Assembly: GCA_003988855.1 (NCBI GenBank)
Contig: QYAI01000079.1
Location: 93,185 to 157,184, forward strand
DNA length: 64,000 nt
From: Arachnopeziza araneosa
Lineage: Eukaryota; Ascomycota; Leotiomycetes; Helotiales; Arachnopezizaceae
Direction of reading: 5' to 3'
The notes below the pieces were generated by a model. It had not been told where the DNA came from and did not search any database. It was given only the letters and a program-made list of their open reading frames with translations. The first letter of the stretch is position 1, and each line of letters opens with the position of its first letter. A program made the position numbers and the translations under genes. Below are positions 23,116-33,695 of this stretch, one piece after another.

Positions 23116-24194
23116 TCATAACGTACATCCATCAACTGGTTCATCCACCATATTCTCGACAGTGCACAGGTTTGCTGTTGCCATAGGTTGTTTTGTAATA
23201 GAACCACAACCATCGTAGAAGCACTCAGACTTGTTCATGGCGAGTTGGAGCGCATCACCCTTCCATCCGAACATGTAGTCAGCGTGTGTGCCGGCACCAC
23301 TACCTTCGAAGCTCCACACGAAAGGATTAGCAGCCCCCGAGGTCCACATGCTATTGAACTTGGTTGTATCCCAAACAGTCTCATAAGTCACTTGTGGCAT
23401 CCGAACTGGATGGGAGGTTGGGCACTTTGGAGCAGACACAAAGCCGTCCGAAACGATGGTATTATACATGTGGGACTGATGGTCTTCGCTATCAAGGTTC
23501 TTACCATCCCAACATCTAAATCAGTTTAGTATAAGACTGCCTCGCGGTGAATAAGCTAACTCACGCAGGGAAGTGATGGGAAGTGAATATACCGCCTGCG
23601 CACGTTGTCTTAGGGAAGTCGTGCATCTCTGCACCTCTGCCTCCACCACTTGAGAGGCATTGATAACTCAGACCAATCTGTGCAGATCCAGTTTTTGTTG
23701 GGCTACCCACTGTCATTCGGAAACCCTAGGACGCGTTAAGGTCTTGTCGTTATACGTTTGAGTAAACTTACTGGTTGGAACGCTTTGATTGCTTGCTGAG
23801 CGAGATTGTCTCTGGATAAGTCGTATTGGGTATAGTAGATAGTAAGTCCACCTGAGGCGCCGTTCGAACCCCCTAAGAGCGGTTGAACGGGAACATTCGG
23901 AACACGATGGTAGGAGCCGTTTGTGGGGTGCTTGAAGTATAATACAGCAGTCCAGTAGTTGGAAAAGTCCTGCGACATTTGGCAGGTAGTACAAGTACCC
24001 CTTGCTCCAACATCGCCTAACATAGTAACATTGAAGGCATTTCCGCCAACAATATGGTGTACATGAGCGGACGGGTTTATGCCTGGTTGAACGACGGGAT
24101 CAAGTCGTTGCACAGTCAAAGTTGAGCATGGAAAGCGGAGGCCAGCATGAACAGGTGCGATAAGCGCGAAGACAGCTGCGGAGAATGACTTCAT
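23116..24194 (-). CDS. Secreted DUF1996 domain protein
   Basis: Three exons (23772-24194, 23565-23725, 23116-23515) join to 327 residues. An N-terminal signal peptide (MKSFSAAVFALIAPVHAG) is followed by a DUF1996 domain: LRFPCSTLTVQRLDPVV, NPSAHVHHIVGGNAFN, CTTCQ, YWTAVLYF, SYQCLSSGG, then HHFPAC joined to WDGKNLDS. These are the characteristic conserved blocks of this fungal secreted family. Many members carry extra WSC domains or GPI tails; this one has neither and ends soon after the domain. Biochemical function is unknown. It lies inside the inverted-repeat-bounded island. Confidence 0.9.
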
Positions 24195-25152
24195 CTTGGC
24201 GGTGTATTCGGATTTATTGGACCGATTCCGACGACTTGGAGTTCAAATTTTCAGGAGCAGGTAGGCGAAGCAAAGGGGAGTTCTCCGGCCTCTACGCATG
24301 TCTTATAAGTTTCAATCTGTTCTGAACTCCTGGAATTGCCTCTCGGGCTTCCCCACACCCAGCCCAGATACCGGATTCCAAAACTCTGCTGGTTATATAT
24401 CATAAATGAGCGGGTAATTCAGTAGACGAATCAACTCAAATTGTAAGATTGTCGTCGGGTGAATAAAGCGAATCAACCGTGTGATTAGGGCATGCAAATG
24501 CCGGGCGCCAAAGTTTGTTACCCCGAATCCTTGTTTTCTTATAAAGTTATACTGATCTCTATATTCTACCTCCTACCCTATAAATACTATCTGTTATTTT
24601 ATGATTGGACAAAATTTCGCATATCAGTAGAGTAAACACCTCTCCATTTATCCAAATTGCCATTACATAGTGCTGTTTATTTTCTGCTAATCTGTACCCA
24701 TTCCTGTATGCTCAACCTTAAATCGATTGGGTGCATTCACGGCATTTGAATCCCGAGAGTTATCAGTTCAAGAGAGTTGATTAATTTGTAAGGATCGGAG
24801 TACCCCTTCGCGAAAACCCCCTCCAAGAACTTATGCTGTAGCTGCCAACATCCGCGCCGCTTTCAGTATGTAACTTGAGTCGTCTGGCGTGCACAGAGAA
24901 TCATGTGTGGTTAAATAGGCATCTATGGGATACTCAAGACCAATATGGTGCGAAAAATTGTCTGGTAGAGCTGTGATCAACGTCGTCGGCAATTGTGCCT
25001 AGCGAAGGATCTCCTCAATGTGCTAGTCCGCGTTCTTGCGTAATAATTCTCAAGTTTAGACTCATTTATCCAAAATGCCACATCAGAAGTGACAAGAATT
25101 CGGTTTTTCGGCACGGTCAATTTCATGTAGGATGGATTTCTGCCAGCCATAA

Positions 25153-25280
25153 GTAAGCTTGATAAGAGTCCTGGTTTGAAGAAAAGAAAGTTTAGAAACT
25201 GCTGTATTATTATAGATCTTGCAAGATAGTTCAAGAAACCGGATCATGATAGAGAGTTGAAGAGATACCCTTAATCTTTA
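25153..25280. repeat. Diverged copy of the 36133-36260 sequence
   Basis: This segment aligns without gaps over at least 80 bp with 36181-36260; shared blocks include TTCAAGAAACCG and ATACCC. The similarity continues more weakly to the left. In the other copy it lies just upstream of the CFEM-like gene. On the minus strand here an ATGGCTGGC follows where that gene has ATGGCTGCG, so it may be the relic 5' end of a CFEM paralog. Confidence 0.6.
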
Positions 25281-25785
25281 CTAAGCAACTAAGGTTTATA
25301 ATTCGAAAACTATATCGTTGCTAATATATTAACATTTAAAAGTGTTTAAATGTTATATTTAACGAACGACAAACCAAAGGCATATGCAAATCACCGTTTA
25401 GCTTGGTATTTCAGTTGAACGGAGGTCAAGGGTCTGGTCTGGGGAAGTCCAGGAAGAGAAGGAGACGGCCCAAGGACCGAAGAAGGCCCCGAAACAAAGC
25501 CAGCATGGGTCGAGGTCGAGGAAGAGGTTGGATACATAATTGCAAGATTTCTTCACACTGTGTTATAACTGTGATTCAATGGATTTTGGTGGTATTGAGC
25601 GGCGATGATTGAAATGGCGAGAAAGTCACAAAGCGAGGCATGGGGGCCGGAGATACCGATTTCCGACTTGCCGGGATTTCTACCATTATTTATTTTTTTA
25701 TTGCAGTTTTGGAGGTTTGGCGAACCCAATTGCGGACAATGCGGACTGAACGCCGCGATTGACGGGCTGCGAAGTGCAACAAAAA

Positions 25786-25993
25786 CTACAAGTGAAGAAA
25801 GACGAATATTAGAGAGCTGTGTTTGAAGTCTCCTTTCCTTCCTCATAAGTCTTGCCCCGAGCCTTGTAAGCTAACCTACTAACTTAATACTTAATACGTG
25901 CTAGAATATTATTTTTAACATTCTTATTGTCAAATATTAAAACCGACATTCAAACTTTTAAAATTGTCGCTTGTTAAAATCGACATATACAAC
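25786..25993 (-). repeat. Right arm of the inverted repeat
   Basis: This is the reverse complement partner of 18605-18822, including two 37-bp-type units at 25915-25989. Just inside the arm, at about 25762-25786 on the minus strand, is TTTTTGTTGCACTTCGCAG, which resembles the core of the 11.7-13.5 kb array. Confidence 0.8.
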
Positions 25994-26203
25994 AGTGGGA
26001 AGAGAAAGCGTTTGACAGTGAAATATAGGCTGTAAATTAGTACTTTTGAAATCTTATATATATGTGTAATAAATGCTTCGCTTACTAACAAAAGGCTTAA
26101 TCTCATATATAACGTATTCGTTAAGTAAGAAAATAAAGACGCGATTACTTTCAATAATGCTAAGCAGAGTGTTATTCCCTGTTTAATCCGACGTCCTACC
26201 ATT

Positions 26204-26740
26204 AACGAATTTGAGGAAACCACTACAACAGACGGCCAGAAGAAGGATATGGCCAGCTCTGAGAAGGTTGAGCGTGCTGACAACCTGCTAAGTAAATCCA
26301 ATGGTGCTACTATTGGCAAGGTCAAGGAAAATGCTGCACTGGACGGTCATCAGAAGAAGGACTTTCATAACCCGAACGACATGGTACATCAGTGACCTTA
26401 AGCTCTCTACCAGTGATAAAGAGTACGATGCTGCTAGCTATGCAGCATCCTAGCAAGACTCCTAAAGTAAGTATAGAGAGAATAACGACGCTTTGTAGCA
26501 AACTGTCAATTTGATAGTATTATCCTTAACTTATTTCTTTTTAAATAGCAAGCTAACATTACAAAGGTTCTGAGCTTAGCTAATCTTAGTAAGAGTGTTG
26601 AGTCTACTAAAGTTGAAAGTGCTTCTCGCAAAGGTAGCAGAACCTCGGGTTTGTCTTCTGTTATTGACACTCACACAGAAAATTCAGACACTGATGATGG
26701 TGTTAGCCACATCGCCAGTCGATTCAATCCTATCACTAGA
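26204..26740 (+). pseudogene. Coding-like fragments without a known family
   Basis: Two plus-strand stretches look coding by composition. From about 26204 a frame reads NEFEETTTTDGQKKDMASSE and onward to a stop at 26394. From about 26600 another reads KVESASRKGSRTSGLSS and onward to a stop near 26747. Both are charged and Ser/Thr/Lys-rich, with no start codon context or clear splice link. They may be remnants of one gene or of a mobile element. I recognise no domain. Confidence 0.3.
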
Positions 26741-26841
26741 GTGTACTGAAATAAAGTAGATTGGTGCTAATGCCTCGTTTGTCTCACTACTTGAGGTCTA
26801 AGTTTATAATTGCTATCCCGACGATAACAGAGTTGAAATTT

Positions 26842-28315
26842 CTACGTCGCAGAACCAGAGTGGTGGCAGACTCCAGAAACACATGTATAGTCAGCATTAC
26901 AGGGAGAAGTAGCACTGCAATCCCAACCATTGCATCCCCAAGTACAGTCACCACAAAAGCCACCAACACAAGAATAGGCAGACTGGCAAGGAACAGAGCT
27001 ACTGCAATCCCATCCTTCACAACTAGAAAGGAAGTTAGTTAGCAATTCTAGATCTTACTTGACGACATAACTTACCCCCAAGTACAGGTGTCTGGGGGGA
27101 ATCCTCCAGTAGGTGGCGTGGTACCTGAAGAACCGCCAAAAGCGAAACTCCAATCTTGGACAGTTGTCTGGCTGTTTGCTGCTTGTATAGCGGCTTGGAC
27201 ATTTCCTTTGCCACTGGTTAGACCGATTTCAAAGCCATCATACCCAGGGTTGGGTGCAGAACAACAGCCACCGTCGCAGCTCTCTGACTGATCAAGACCT
27301 GGGATGAACTGCCAGTAGACCTGAGGATATTATTGTCAGAACTTCTGTCACATCGGAAAGAAAATAAAATCTAAGTGAGAAGATGGGTGGTACTTACGAA
27401 GGGTATTTGGGCAGAATTGATAGTCGCTGCTTGATCATTGAAGTCATTCTGATCGCTAGTCTGGACACCCCATTCCTCAACATGAGCTAATTTGTTGTTG
27501 GCTTTGGCTGTAGAGATCCAGTTTGGGAGGGCATTAGACCAGAAGTTATCTGTGCCTACATATGAGTGGATACTCATAATGTCAATACTGGAGCATTGGA
27601 GTGCTGTTGTAGCCATTAGAGCTCCGGCAGACTCGTCACCACCGACACCTCCAGTAGCAACCTTGATGTTGGAGTTCGTCAAATATCTCTTCATATTTTG
27701 GGCACGACTACATAGCCATCCTGATGGATCGGTATTGACGCCATTCTTGTCATACTGGAATGGTTCATTCTGGATATCAAATGCGAGGATAGCATCAGAC
27801 CAATTTCCCCATTTTTGCCCGCTGCTTGGCGATTTGTAGGTTAGAATCGCTTTGATTCGGGCGTCATATTGAGCCTCCGCCTGGCTATTGGTGTAGAATG
27901 AAACCCCGTACGTAGTTGTGTAGATGTCTGAGGGAGGGGGTGGTGAAATTCCAGGTCCGTGGATGAGGTTTCCGTCGTGTGGGGAGATAATGGCCTTCAT
28001 TCCCTTGGCCTGAATTTTGGCAAGGACTTTGTCAAGTGCTGCCAAAGTATCCCAGTTGTAGGTTCCTATGGTATCTTCGAAGCTGGATATGCTGTTCGCT
28101 ATGTTGCTACCCTTTTGACAGCCTGTAGAGAGTGAGGTCACCCAGATCCTAATGACCTTTGCGCCGTAACTCGCAAGCGTGTTGATATAATAGTCTTGGT
28201 CGCTATCGGATAAGCCGTGTAAGAAGTACAAGCTTGAACCAGAGAAAGAATGGGATGCCATTGTAAGCGTTGAGAGCGCCAATGGAGCCAAAAGTGCTGG
28301 CAAGAGTAGCTTCAT
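26842..28315 (-). CDS. Secreted GH5-like glycanase with C-terminal Cys-rich module
   Basis: Three exons (27398-28315, 27076-27320, 26842-27022) give 447 residues. A signal peptide (MKLLLPALLAPLALS) precedes a GH5-type barrel: YFLHGLSDSD, KVIRIWV, FDIQNEPF (Glu of NEP the likely acid/base), HVEEWG (Glu the likely nucleophile) and VYWQFIPG. This fits an endo-beta-mannanase/glucanase-like secreted enzyme; the substrate is not certain. A Gly/Ser/Pro linker leads to two tandem six-Cys repeats of the form CTWGCxGWxC...PC...YxC...GxC. The last intron sits exactly after CTWG of repeat 1, in phase 2. The divergent neighbour at 29793 ends with the same module and the same intron position. Confidence 0.88.
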
Positions 28316-29792
28316 CTTGTACGATTTGAAGAAGGAATTTGGGAAGATGGATTGGGGTTAAGCGTTGTTGCTGGTCTTGAGAAGAAAAGAGAAGTGCCAG
28401 ACGATGAGATGACGGGTTGATTGAAGCTGTATGCTTCTTTCTTATATGCCAAAAGCGTGCTCTGCTCTCTAGTTTGGATTCTACACCTTGGAGGCTCGCC
28501 ATGCCCCAACCTCGCCTGGATTTACTCTCGTATTCTTCCCCCATGTTTGACACCAAAATCTGACCATGATAGGCAGGTCAGGACTTGTCAGTGGTATTGG
28601 TTATTCCATCCTTCCGGCCCTATGATATCCGGAGTCGTTGGATGGATGCTTGCCGCTCTTGAGAGATAGTAGGAAAACTGCTCTATTAGGTAGATAGAAG
28701 CATCTAGGGCCTATTATTTTGAGGCATGCTATAAAGGCTGGCAGGTCTGATTCTGTAGAGACGAGGAGGAGGAGGAGGAGGAGGAGGAGGAGGGGATTGG
28801 GCTGAGCTCGGCCCCCAATTCTAGAAGGAGCGACGGCGCGCTAGAACTTCCGACGATTGCATAAACGAGCCACCATCCCAGGATCCAAGCCGCACCATAG
28901 TGGAAATGAACGGCCCGGATCAGACGATGCTGACCGTAAGCGCCCGTAAAAGCTTATTACAGCCTTGTCAACGCATCTCGGCCGGCAGTCTTGAAGTGGA
29001 AGTTTATCTCATCTCTAATCGTCGTTGCAGATCTCGGGAATACCGTTCGGGGTGGGCATGTCTATTCCCGGGTCCAAGAAAGGGCATTGTTATTCTTAGT
29101 CGATAGGATAAACGGTTGGCTGAGAATCTTGCATCCAATCGTCTAGCCAAGTTAGTTGTTACTCGACAGTATACGCAGCAGTTGGACGGAATCGAATAAG
29201 ATGCCCACACCATACCAACCTGAGGTTTCGACGCTGCTCAAGCAAATGAGTTCCTCCTCTGATAACCAGTTCACTGGCAGAATCCATCTACCCCCCCCGC
29301 CGATTTTAAACAGAGAATCCCATGTGTCGTGAAACAGCATTCCGTCTGATATCCGAAGATCAAGTTGTCAACTCTAATCTGGTTTGCTGAAGCAGGCCCT
29401 AGCCTCTACTATCTTATTCAGGGGCTGAGGCGGAAGCACAGATTCCGTCAGCACTGTTCGTATTCCACCCCCTAAGCATCAACTCAATACTTTATCACCA
29501 GGAAGAATGTGCCTGTGTCGACAGCTTCTAATTTAGTAGATGGTATGCGGGAATTATGCTGATTATCACGTACCATACGAGGTGTCAATAAAAAAGGTCC
29601 GAATTACACTGGTGAAAAACTTGATATCTCGCAGCGACTGACTAGGGTTGATACAGAAGTAAAGCAGTTTGGTTAAGATCAGTCTACATAAGACAATCTT
29701 CCTGCTATCAGAAATCCAGACATTTTACTGCGATTCCAATCAGTCATCAATATTCTTGCATCTATCTTCTGTTCACTCTCTTTGCTGTCAAA
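28316..29792. other. Shared divergent intergenic region of two hydrolase genes
   Basis: This 1.48-kb spacer should hold both promoters of the divergent GH5 and lysozyme-like genes. It contains a (GGA)n tract and no supported gene. Confidence 0.5.
28763..28794. repeat. (GGA)n microsatellite
   Basis: About ten GGA units lie in the divergent promoter region between the GH5 and lysozyme-like genes. Confidence 0.95.
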
Positions 29793-31053
29793 ATGCTTTC
29801 CAAGCAGGCAGGTTTTATCTCTCTCCGAGTTAATCTCTCAATTTAACGTGCTATCAAGGTTATTACCATCACTGGTCTTATAGGAGCAGCAGTTGCAGTG
29901 CCAGCTGAAATTCTGGTCAGCAATCCAGGAAGCCAGCAAGTCACTAACAGCGCAGCCTTCACAAGCGGCGCAGGCAACAAGGACAACGCCAAAACCTCCG
30001 ATGGTATTGGAAGCGGAAAAGACGTCTACAACTGCTACTATGGAGGCTGGCAAAACTTTCCCGCCAGTTCCAGCTGGGCGTCGTTTGATGACATGTGGAC
30101 AAATGCACAGAACGAGCTGAAAGAATCGTGCCAGGATACCGACTCTACAGGCCCCGGAGATAGTGCTACTCAGATCCAAGATATTTACAACTCTATTCAA
30201 CAAGTTGCTGAATCGTCTCTTGTGGATCATCGATTTATTCTAGCTACAATCATGCAAGAAGTATATCATCGCTATCCAACTGAAGCCTTTGCTTACCATC
30301 TGAAGTCTAGCGGTTGTGTCAACATTAATACAAGCTCCAATCCTGACGATACTCAACCTGATAACCCGTAAGCTCTCTCTCCACACATAATACACGGAGA
30401 CTAAAAACTACGAAAGTGGTCTCATGCAGTCCGTCGGTGGCTCAGCTTTTGTTGGAAATAAAGCCAGTGCTTCCGCTCAGGCAAGCCCCCAAGACACGAG
30501 TGCAATACTCAAACTAAGTTCCAAACCAGGCAGCTAGTATAACGCAAATGATCATTGATGGCACACAAGGAACTAGCAAAGGAGATGGTCTTGTCCAGTG
30601 TATCAATCAATACGGCAACATCTACGAAGCAGCTCGCTGTTACAATTCTGGACAGGTTGATGCAAGCAATCTCAATAACGGCGAAGGCGCAACAGCATCC
30701 TATGTGAACGATATTGGAAATAGAATGACCGGCTGGTTGTACGCCAATGGTGGAAACAGTGCGTTCAAGTCTTGCACTGGATCTTCCTATCCTAAAGATA
30801 CTTGTACCTGGGGGTAAGTATAGCTTCCCTGAATTTAAAAGATAGATATGGCTGACTTTGTGGCCATAGGTGTGAGGGTTGGAGTTGCAGTGCTTCTGCT
30901 CCTTGCCAGTCGGCTTACTCATGCGAATCTGGAGTCTGCGCTGACTGTACTTGGGGTTGTGGTGGCTGGGACTGCTCTGCCAGTAGTCCGTGCAATGCTG
31001 ATTATTCTTGTGTGCAAGGCGTTTGTCACCATGCAGGCTCAGCTACGAAGTAA
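29793..31053 (+). CDS. Secreted SLT/lysozyme-like protein with the same C-terminal Cys-rich module
   Basis: Five exons (29793-29828, 29859-30367, 30417-30499, 30534-30813, 30870-31053) join to 363 residues. The N-terminal hydrophobic stretch (VITITGLIGAAVAVPA) is a likely signal peptide. The catalytic-looking domain has FILATIMQEV (Glu at the position of the lysozyme/SLT catalytic acid), NPGLMQS, TQMIIDGTQGT, GDGLVQCINQYG and YEAARCYNSG, a pattern of fungal transglycosylase/lysozyme-like secreted proteins. The C-terminus carries two six-Cys repeats about 80% identical by eye to those of the GH5 neighbour, split by a phase-2 intron at the same CTWG site. The two smallest introns (30 and 34 bp) are unusually short and are inferred from frame continuity. 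Confidence 0.78.
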
Positions 31054-31619
31054 TTTGTGGCAAACCTAAGGACTTCTGAAGCCGGAAGTCTATAATTGGC
31101 AAGATGAGATGGTAGTTGATGAGAGGTTGTTTTCAATTAGAATATTTAGGTACACTTTTGGCAGGTTATTTTTAAATTGATTCAAACTGGACCCAACTTA
31201 ACCTGTGCTACGGAGGTTCCCTGCCACAAATCACCGTCCTACAGGGCTTTGACCACTAAAGACGTTACGGTGCCCTATCTTCCTCACTCGCTTATTTTTA
31301 GCGCCTTGAACACGCTACTGTAAGCTTAAAAAAGATAATTACAGGCTTTGTTTTAGTAGAGTGCCCTGAAATTACAGCGAATTAAAATTTGATGGCCTGC
31401 TGTAGGACGCCTTCAAGGCCTCTTTAGTGTGTCCAGGGGGCAGGGAGGGTCTGACATCCTGTAGGACAGTGATATTCGGCGGAACCTCCGTATCTTGCTC
31501 CTAGATTCATCTCAAGACGCAAGTGTCTCCTTACCAGCTACGCCCCTCAACAATAAAAACTATTCCCTGTGCACTCAACTCGTTGCGTGTATACCAATGA
31601 GTTGATGATTATTTCATCA
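31054..31619. other. Intergenic region containing a MITE
   Basis: No gene is seen; the central half is the TA-flanked inverted-repeat element at 31211-31490. Confidence 0.6.
31211..31490. mobile_element. MITE with ~33-bp terminal inverted repeats and TA flanks
   Basis: A 280-bp element begins CGGAGGTTCC and ends GGAACCTCCG. The arms (31211-31245 and 31458-31490) pair over about 33 bp with a 2-bp gap and a few mismatches, ending in TCCTACAGG. TA dinucleotides flank both ends (31209-31210, 31491-31492), as in Tc1/mariner/pogo-type insertions. No transposase frame is inside, so it is non-autonomous. Confidence 0.85.
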
Positions 31620-32246
31620 TTATGATTGAGTAGATGAAAACATTGGAGACAGAAATTGTGGGCCTTTCAGTCTCCCTGAAATAAACCCTGGCCTAGGGTA
31701 TGTTGGGACCTGCACTAAACATCCGTATCTTTGAACAAGGATCCTCCCAGTCAAGACGAGCATCAAATAGGGTTTCAAAGGCCCCGATCCATTCAAGCCG
31801 AAGGGATAGGGAATCCAGTCGCCGAGCCTCCGCGTTAAACCAATTTCTTGCACGGCCTGCGCTCCTTTTTTCCGCAGCATGACGGCTATCTTGTTGCGTC
31901 CTTCCACGAATCTTCTCACTACCTCCTGAGTCGGGCCACCTTCAATGGCTCTAAAGTGTGGTGGCGGGTAATTGAATGTCGCATCCAATGGCGTCCCATC
32001 GGGTGCTCTCGCGTTTATATTCGCACCTGCCTCAATGAACAATTCAGCACATTCGTAATTCCCCATGAAAGCCGCAAGATGGAGAGGCGTAGCTTCAAGA
32101 TAATTCTTAGCATCTATTTGCTCGGGGTCACTAAGTTTACTGAGAAGAAACTCGAGAACAGGGCGTCTACTGAGATTCCCAAATGTGATCTGTGCAAATG
32201 GCAGGCCTTCAACTGCAATATGAAGAGCTGTTGTTTGGTTAAACAA
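31620..32246 (-). CDS. Ankyrin-repeat protein (short or fragmentary)
   Basis: A 208-residue frame with two ankyrin-like repeats: TTALHIAVEG near the start and ATPLHLAAFMGNYECAELFI followed by AGANINARAPDGTPLDA. The helical C-terminal part (VVRRFVEGRNKIAVMLRKKGA) looks like a capping repeat, and the final 60 residues are unstructured. The frame is open a few codons upstream of the first ATG, and a full ankyrin protein would be longer, so an upstream exon or N-terminal loss is possible. It is divergent from the kinase-like pseudogene at 32285; their 5' ends nearly touch. Confidence 0.6.
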   Translation of the reverse strand: MFNQTTALHIAVEGLPFAQITFGNLSRRPVLEFLLSKLSDPEQIDAKNYLEATPLHLAAFMGNYECAELFIEAGANINARAPDGTPLDATFNYPPPHFRAIEGGPTQEVVRRFVEGRNKIAVMLRKKGAQAVQEIGLTRRLGDWIPYPFGLNGSGPLKPYLMLVLTGRILVQRYGCLVQVPTYPRPGFISGRLKGPQFLSPMFSSTQS

Positions 32247-32284
32247 GAGGATATTGGAAAAGTCCGTAGCACTTGAGGGTATGG

Positions 32285-32988
32285 TACGGCACAGACTATG
32301 GTCTTGTCTTTAATTGCCCAACACCAGTTTCAGGAAGGAGTGTCGAGTATGTTACCCTTGAGTAACTCCTTATGGCCCGAGATAAAGACAACATACAGCC
32401 ACTTGGCCGAAGGTTCAAGCTCGCTCAAGCCTTGGCAAGGTCTCTCATGTTTCTACACGCTTCTGGTTGGTATCACAAGAACCTCCGTCCTGACGGAATC
32501 ATCTTCCAGAAGGTTGGCGACTCTGAAGTCGATATCACGGAGCCGAGGATTATGGGGTTTGAGTACGCCCGCCCAAATAAGGAAAACGAATTGTCGCTTG
32601 ACAACAAGGGTTATTCAGATTTTGATCTCTATATCCATCCTGAGAGACAAATTGGCGATCCTCCTCGATTTCGAGCTATCCACGACTATTTCTCGTTAAC
32701 GATGTGCCTAATTGCAATTGGGTGGTGGAGACTAATAAGCTCCGGAGAACAAAGGTTCAGAAAGAAATTCAAATCAGACGCAACAAGTTTCGAATGACAG
32801 ACGTTCATGCATACAGAAGCATCTCCACTGAAAGCACTTTGTGGGAAATCTATGCAGAAGTGGTATTGATTTGCCTTTCAGGTGAATTTGCTATGAGTGC
32901 ATGGTCTCAAGGGGATGGTCAGGAGTCGAGCAGTCAAAAAGCTTTTTTTGCGCAGGTGGTTTTGAAGCTAGATAAATGCTGTGCTTAA
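32285..32988 (+). pseudogene. Kinase-like domain pseudogene (fungal HET-associated type)
   Basis: The translation reads YGLVFNCP, then a TAA, then GRRFKLAQALARSLMFLHAS, GWYHKNLRPDGIIF, PRIMGFEYARP, YIHPERQ and RAIHDYFSLTMCLIAIGWW. This is the C-lobe of the degenerate kinase-like domain seen in fungal HET/prion-associated proteins (HRD loop replaced by YHKNLRPD). Near 32740-32800 the homologous frame jumps to another frame that carries EVVLICLSGEFAMSAW and the family's closing helix ending in LDKCCA. An in-frame stop plus a frameshift, with no intron signals that rescue both, make this a pseudogene. The N-terminal lobe is missing. Confidence 0.72.
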
Positions 32989-33695
32989 AATAAAATGATG
33001 ATTTGGTTGTGAGATCGGGAAGGTACAGTTCGACACATGCGCGGCGCCTCAGCCCCTGTCCGCAAAGGATGGCAGCGAATGATTTTTTCTTCTTCGACCT
33101 ATCATAATTGGAGATAGAAATATCAGGAGAAGATAGCTGCTCAGTTGTAAATTTCAATGTTTATAACAACATATACGTTAAGTGAGAACCCCTCTACCTA
33201 ATCCGGCCCCAGCTCATCTAAACTCTCCAATGTATTTCTACGCGTATTCGCCTCCCACGTATAGAAAGAAAAAGAAAGACCATAAAGGTTTGAAGACTCT
33301 TCTGAAAAACCTCGCTCTTCTTTAGACTGCTTTCAAGATTACTTGATGCAAAGGTTGGTCTTTCTATGTAAGAGAACACTTGAATGAAGGCCCAAACATT
33401 CTAAGCCCACACACAACAAAACTAAGTGAAGTATTAAATTTACGTAGTAGCTGGTTTGAAACCTTCTCAGATTCTCTCCTGTCTGGTAGGTGGTCTACTT
33501 CCGCAGGTATTCTATATCCGAAGTCTACATCCGTTCCGGCCTTGAATCTCCACTGGGTAAAATCAGCTCAATTGATGTCCCGCTTGCCGTCTCTACTCCC
33601 CATTAAAGAGCCTTCTTCAGTCCTTTTATTCTCAAAATAATTCACTGCCTCATAATCATTTTACACAATTCAATATCACTACAACCAGTCGCAAA
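32989..33695. other. Intergenic, promoter of the DJ-1-like gene
   Basis: No supported gene lies between the kinase-like pseudogene and the DJ-1/PfpI gene. The last 60 bp before the ATG are pyrimidine/A-rich, as fungal leaders often are. Confidence 0.4.

Larger units (their letters stand above)
24195..26841. other. Repeat-rich intergenic region
   Basis: This 2.6-kb tract holds a diverged copy of the region upstream of the CFEM-like gene (25153-25280), one 37-bp-type repeat unit (25333-25380), the right arm of the inverted repeat (25786-25993) and two coding-looking fragments after 26200. I see no intact gene. Confidence 0.55.

Noticed and set aside
18605..25993. The inverted-repeat island as one large DNA transposon
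   Set aside because: No transposase frame, no matching target duplications at the outer ends, and ordinary fungal genes inside; two inverted insertions or an inversion are simpler.
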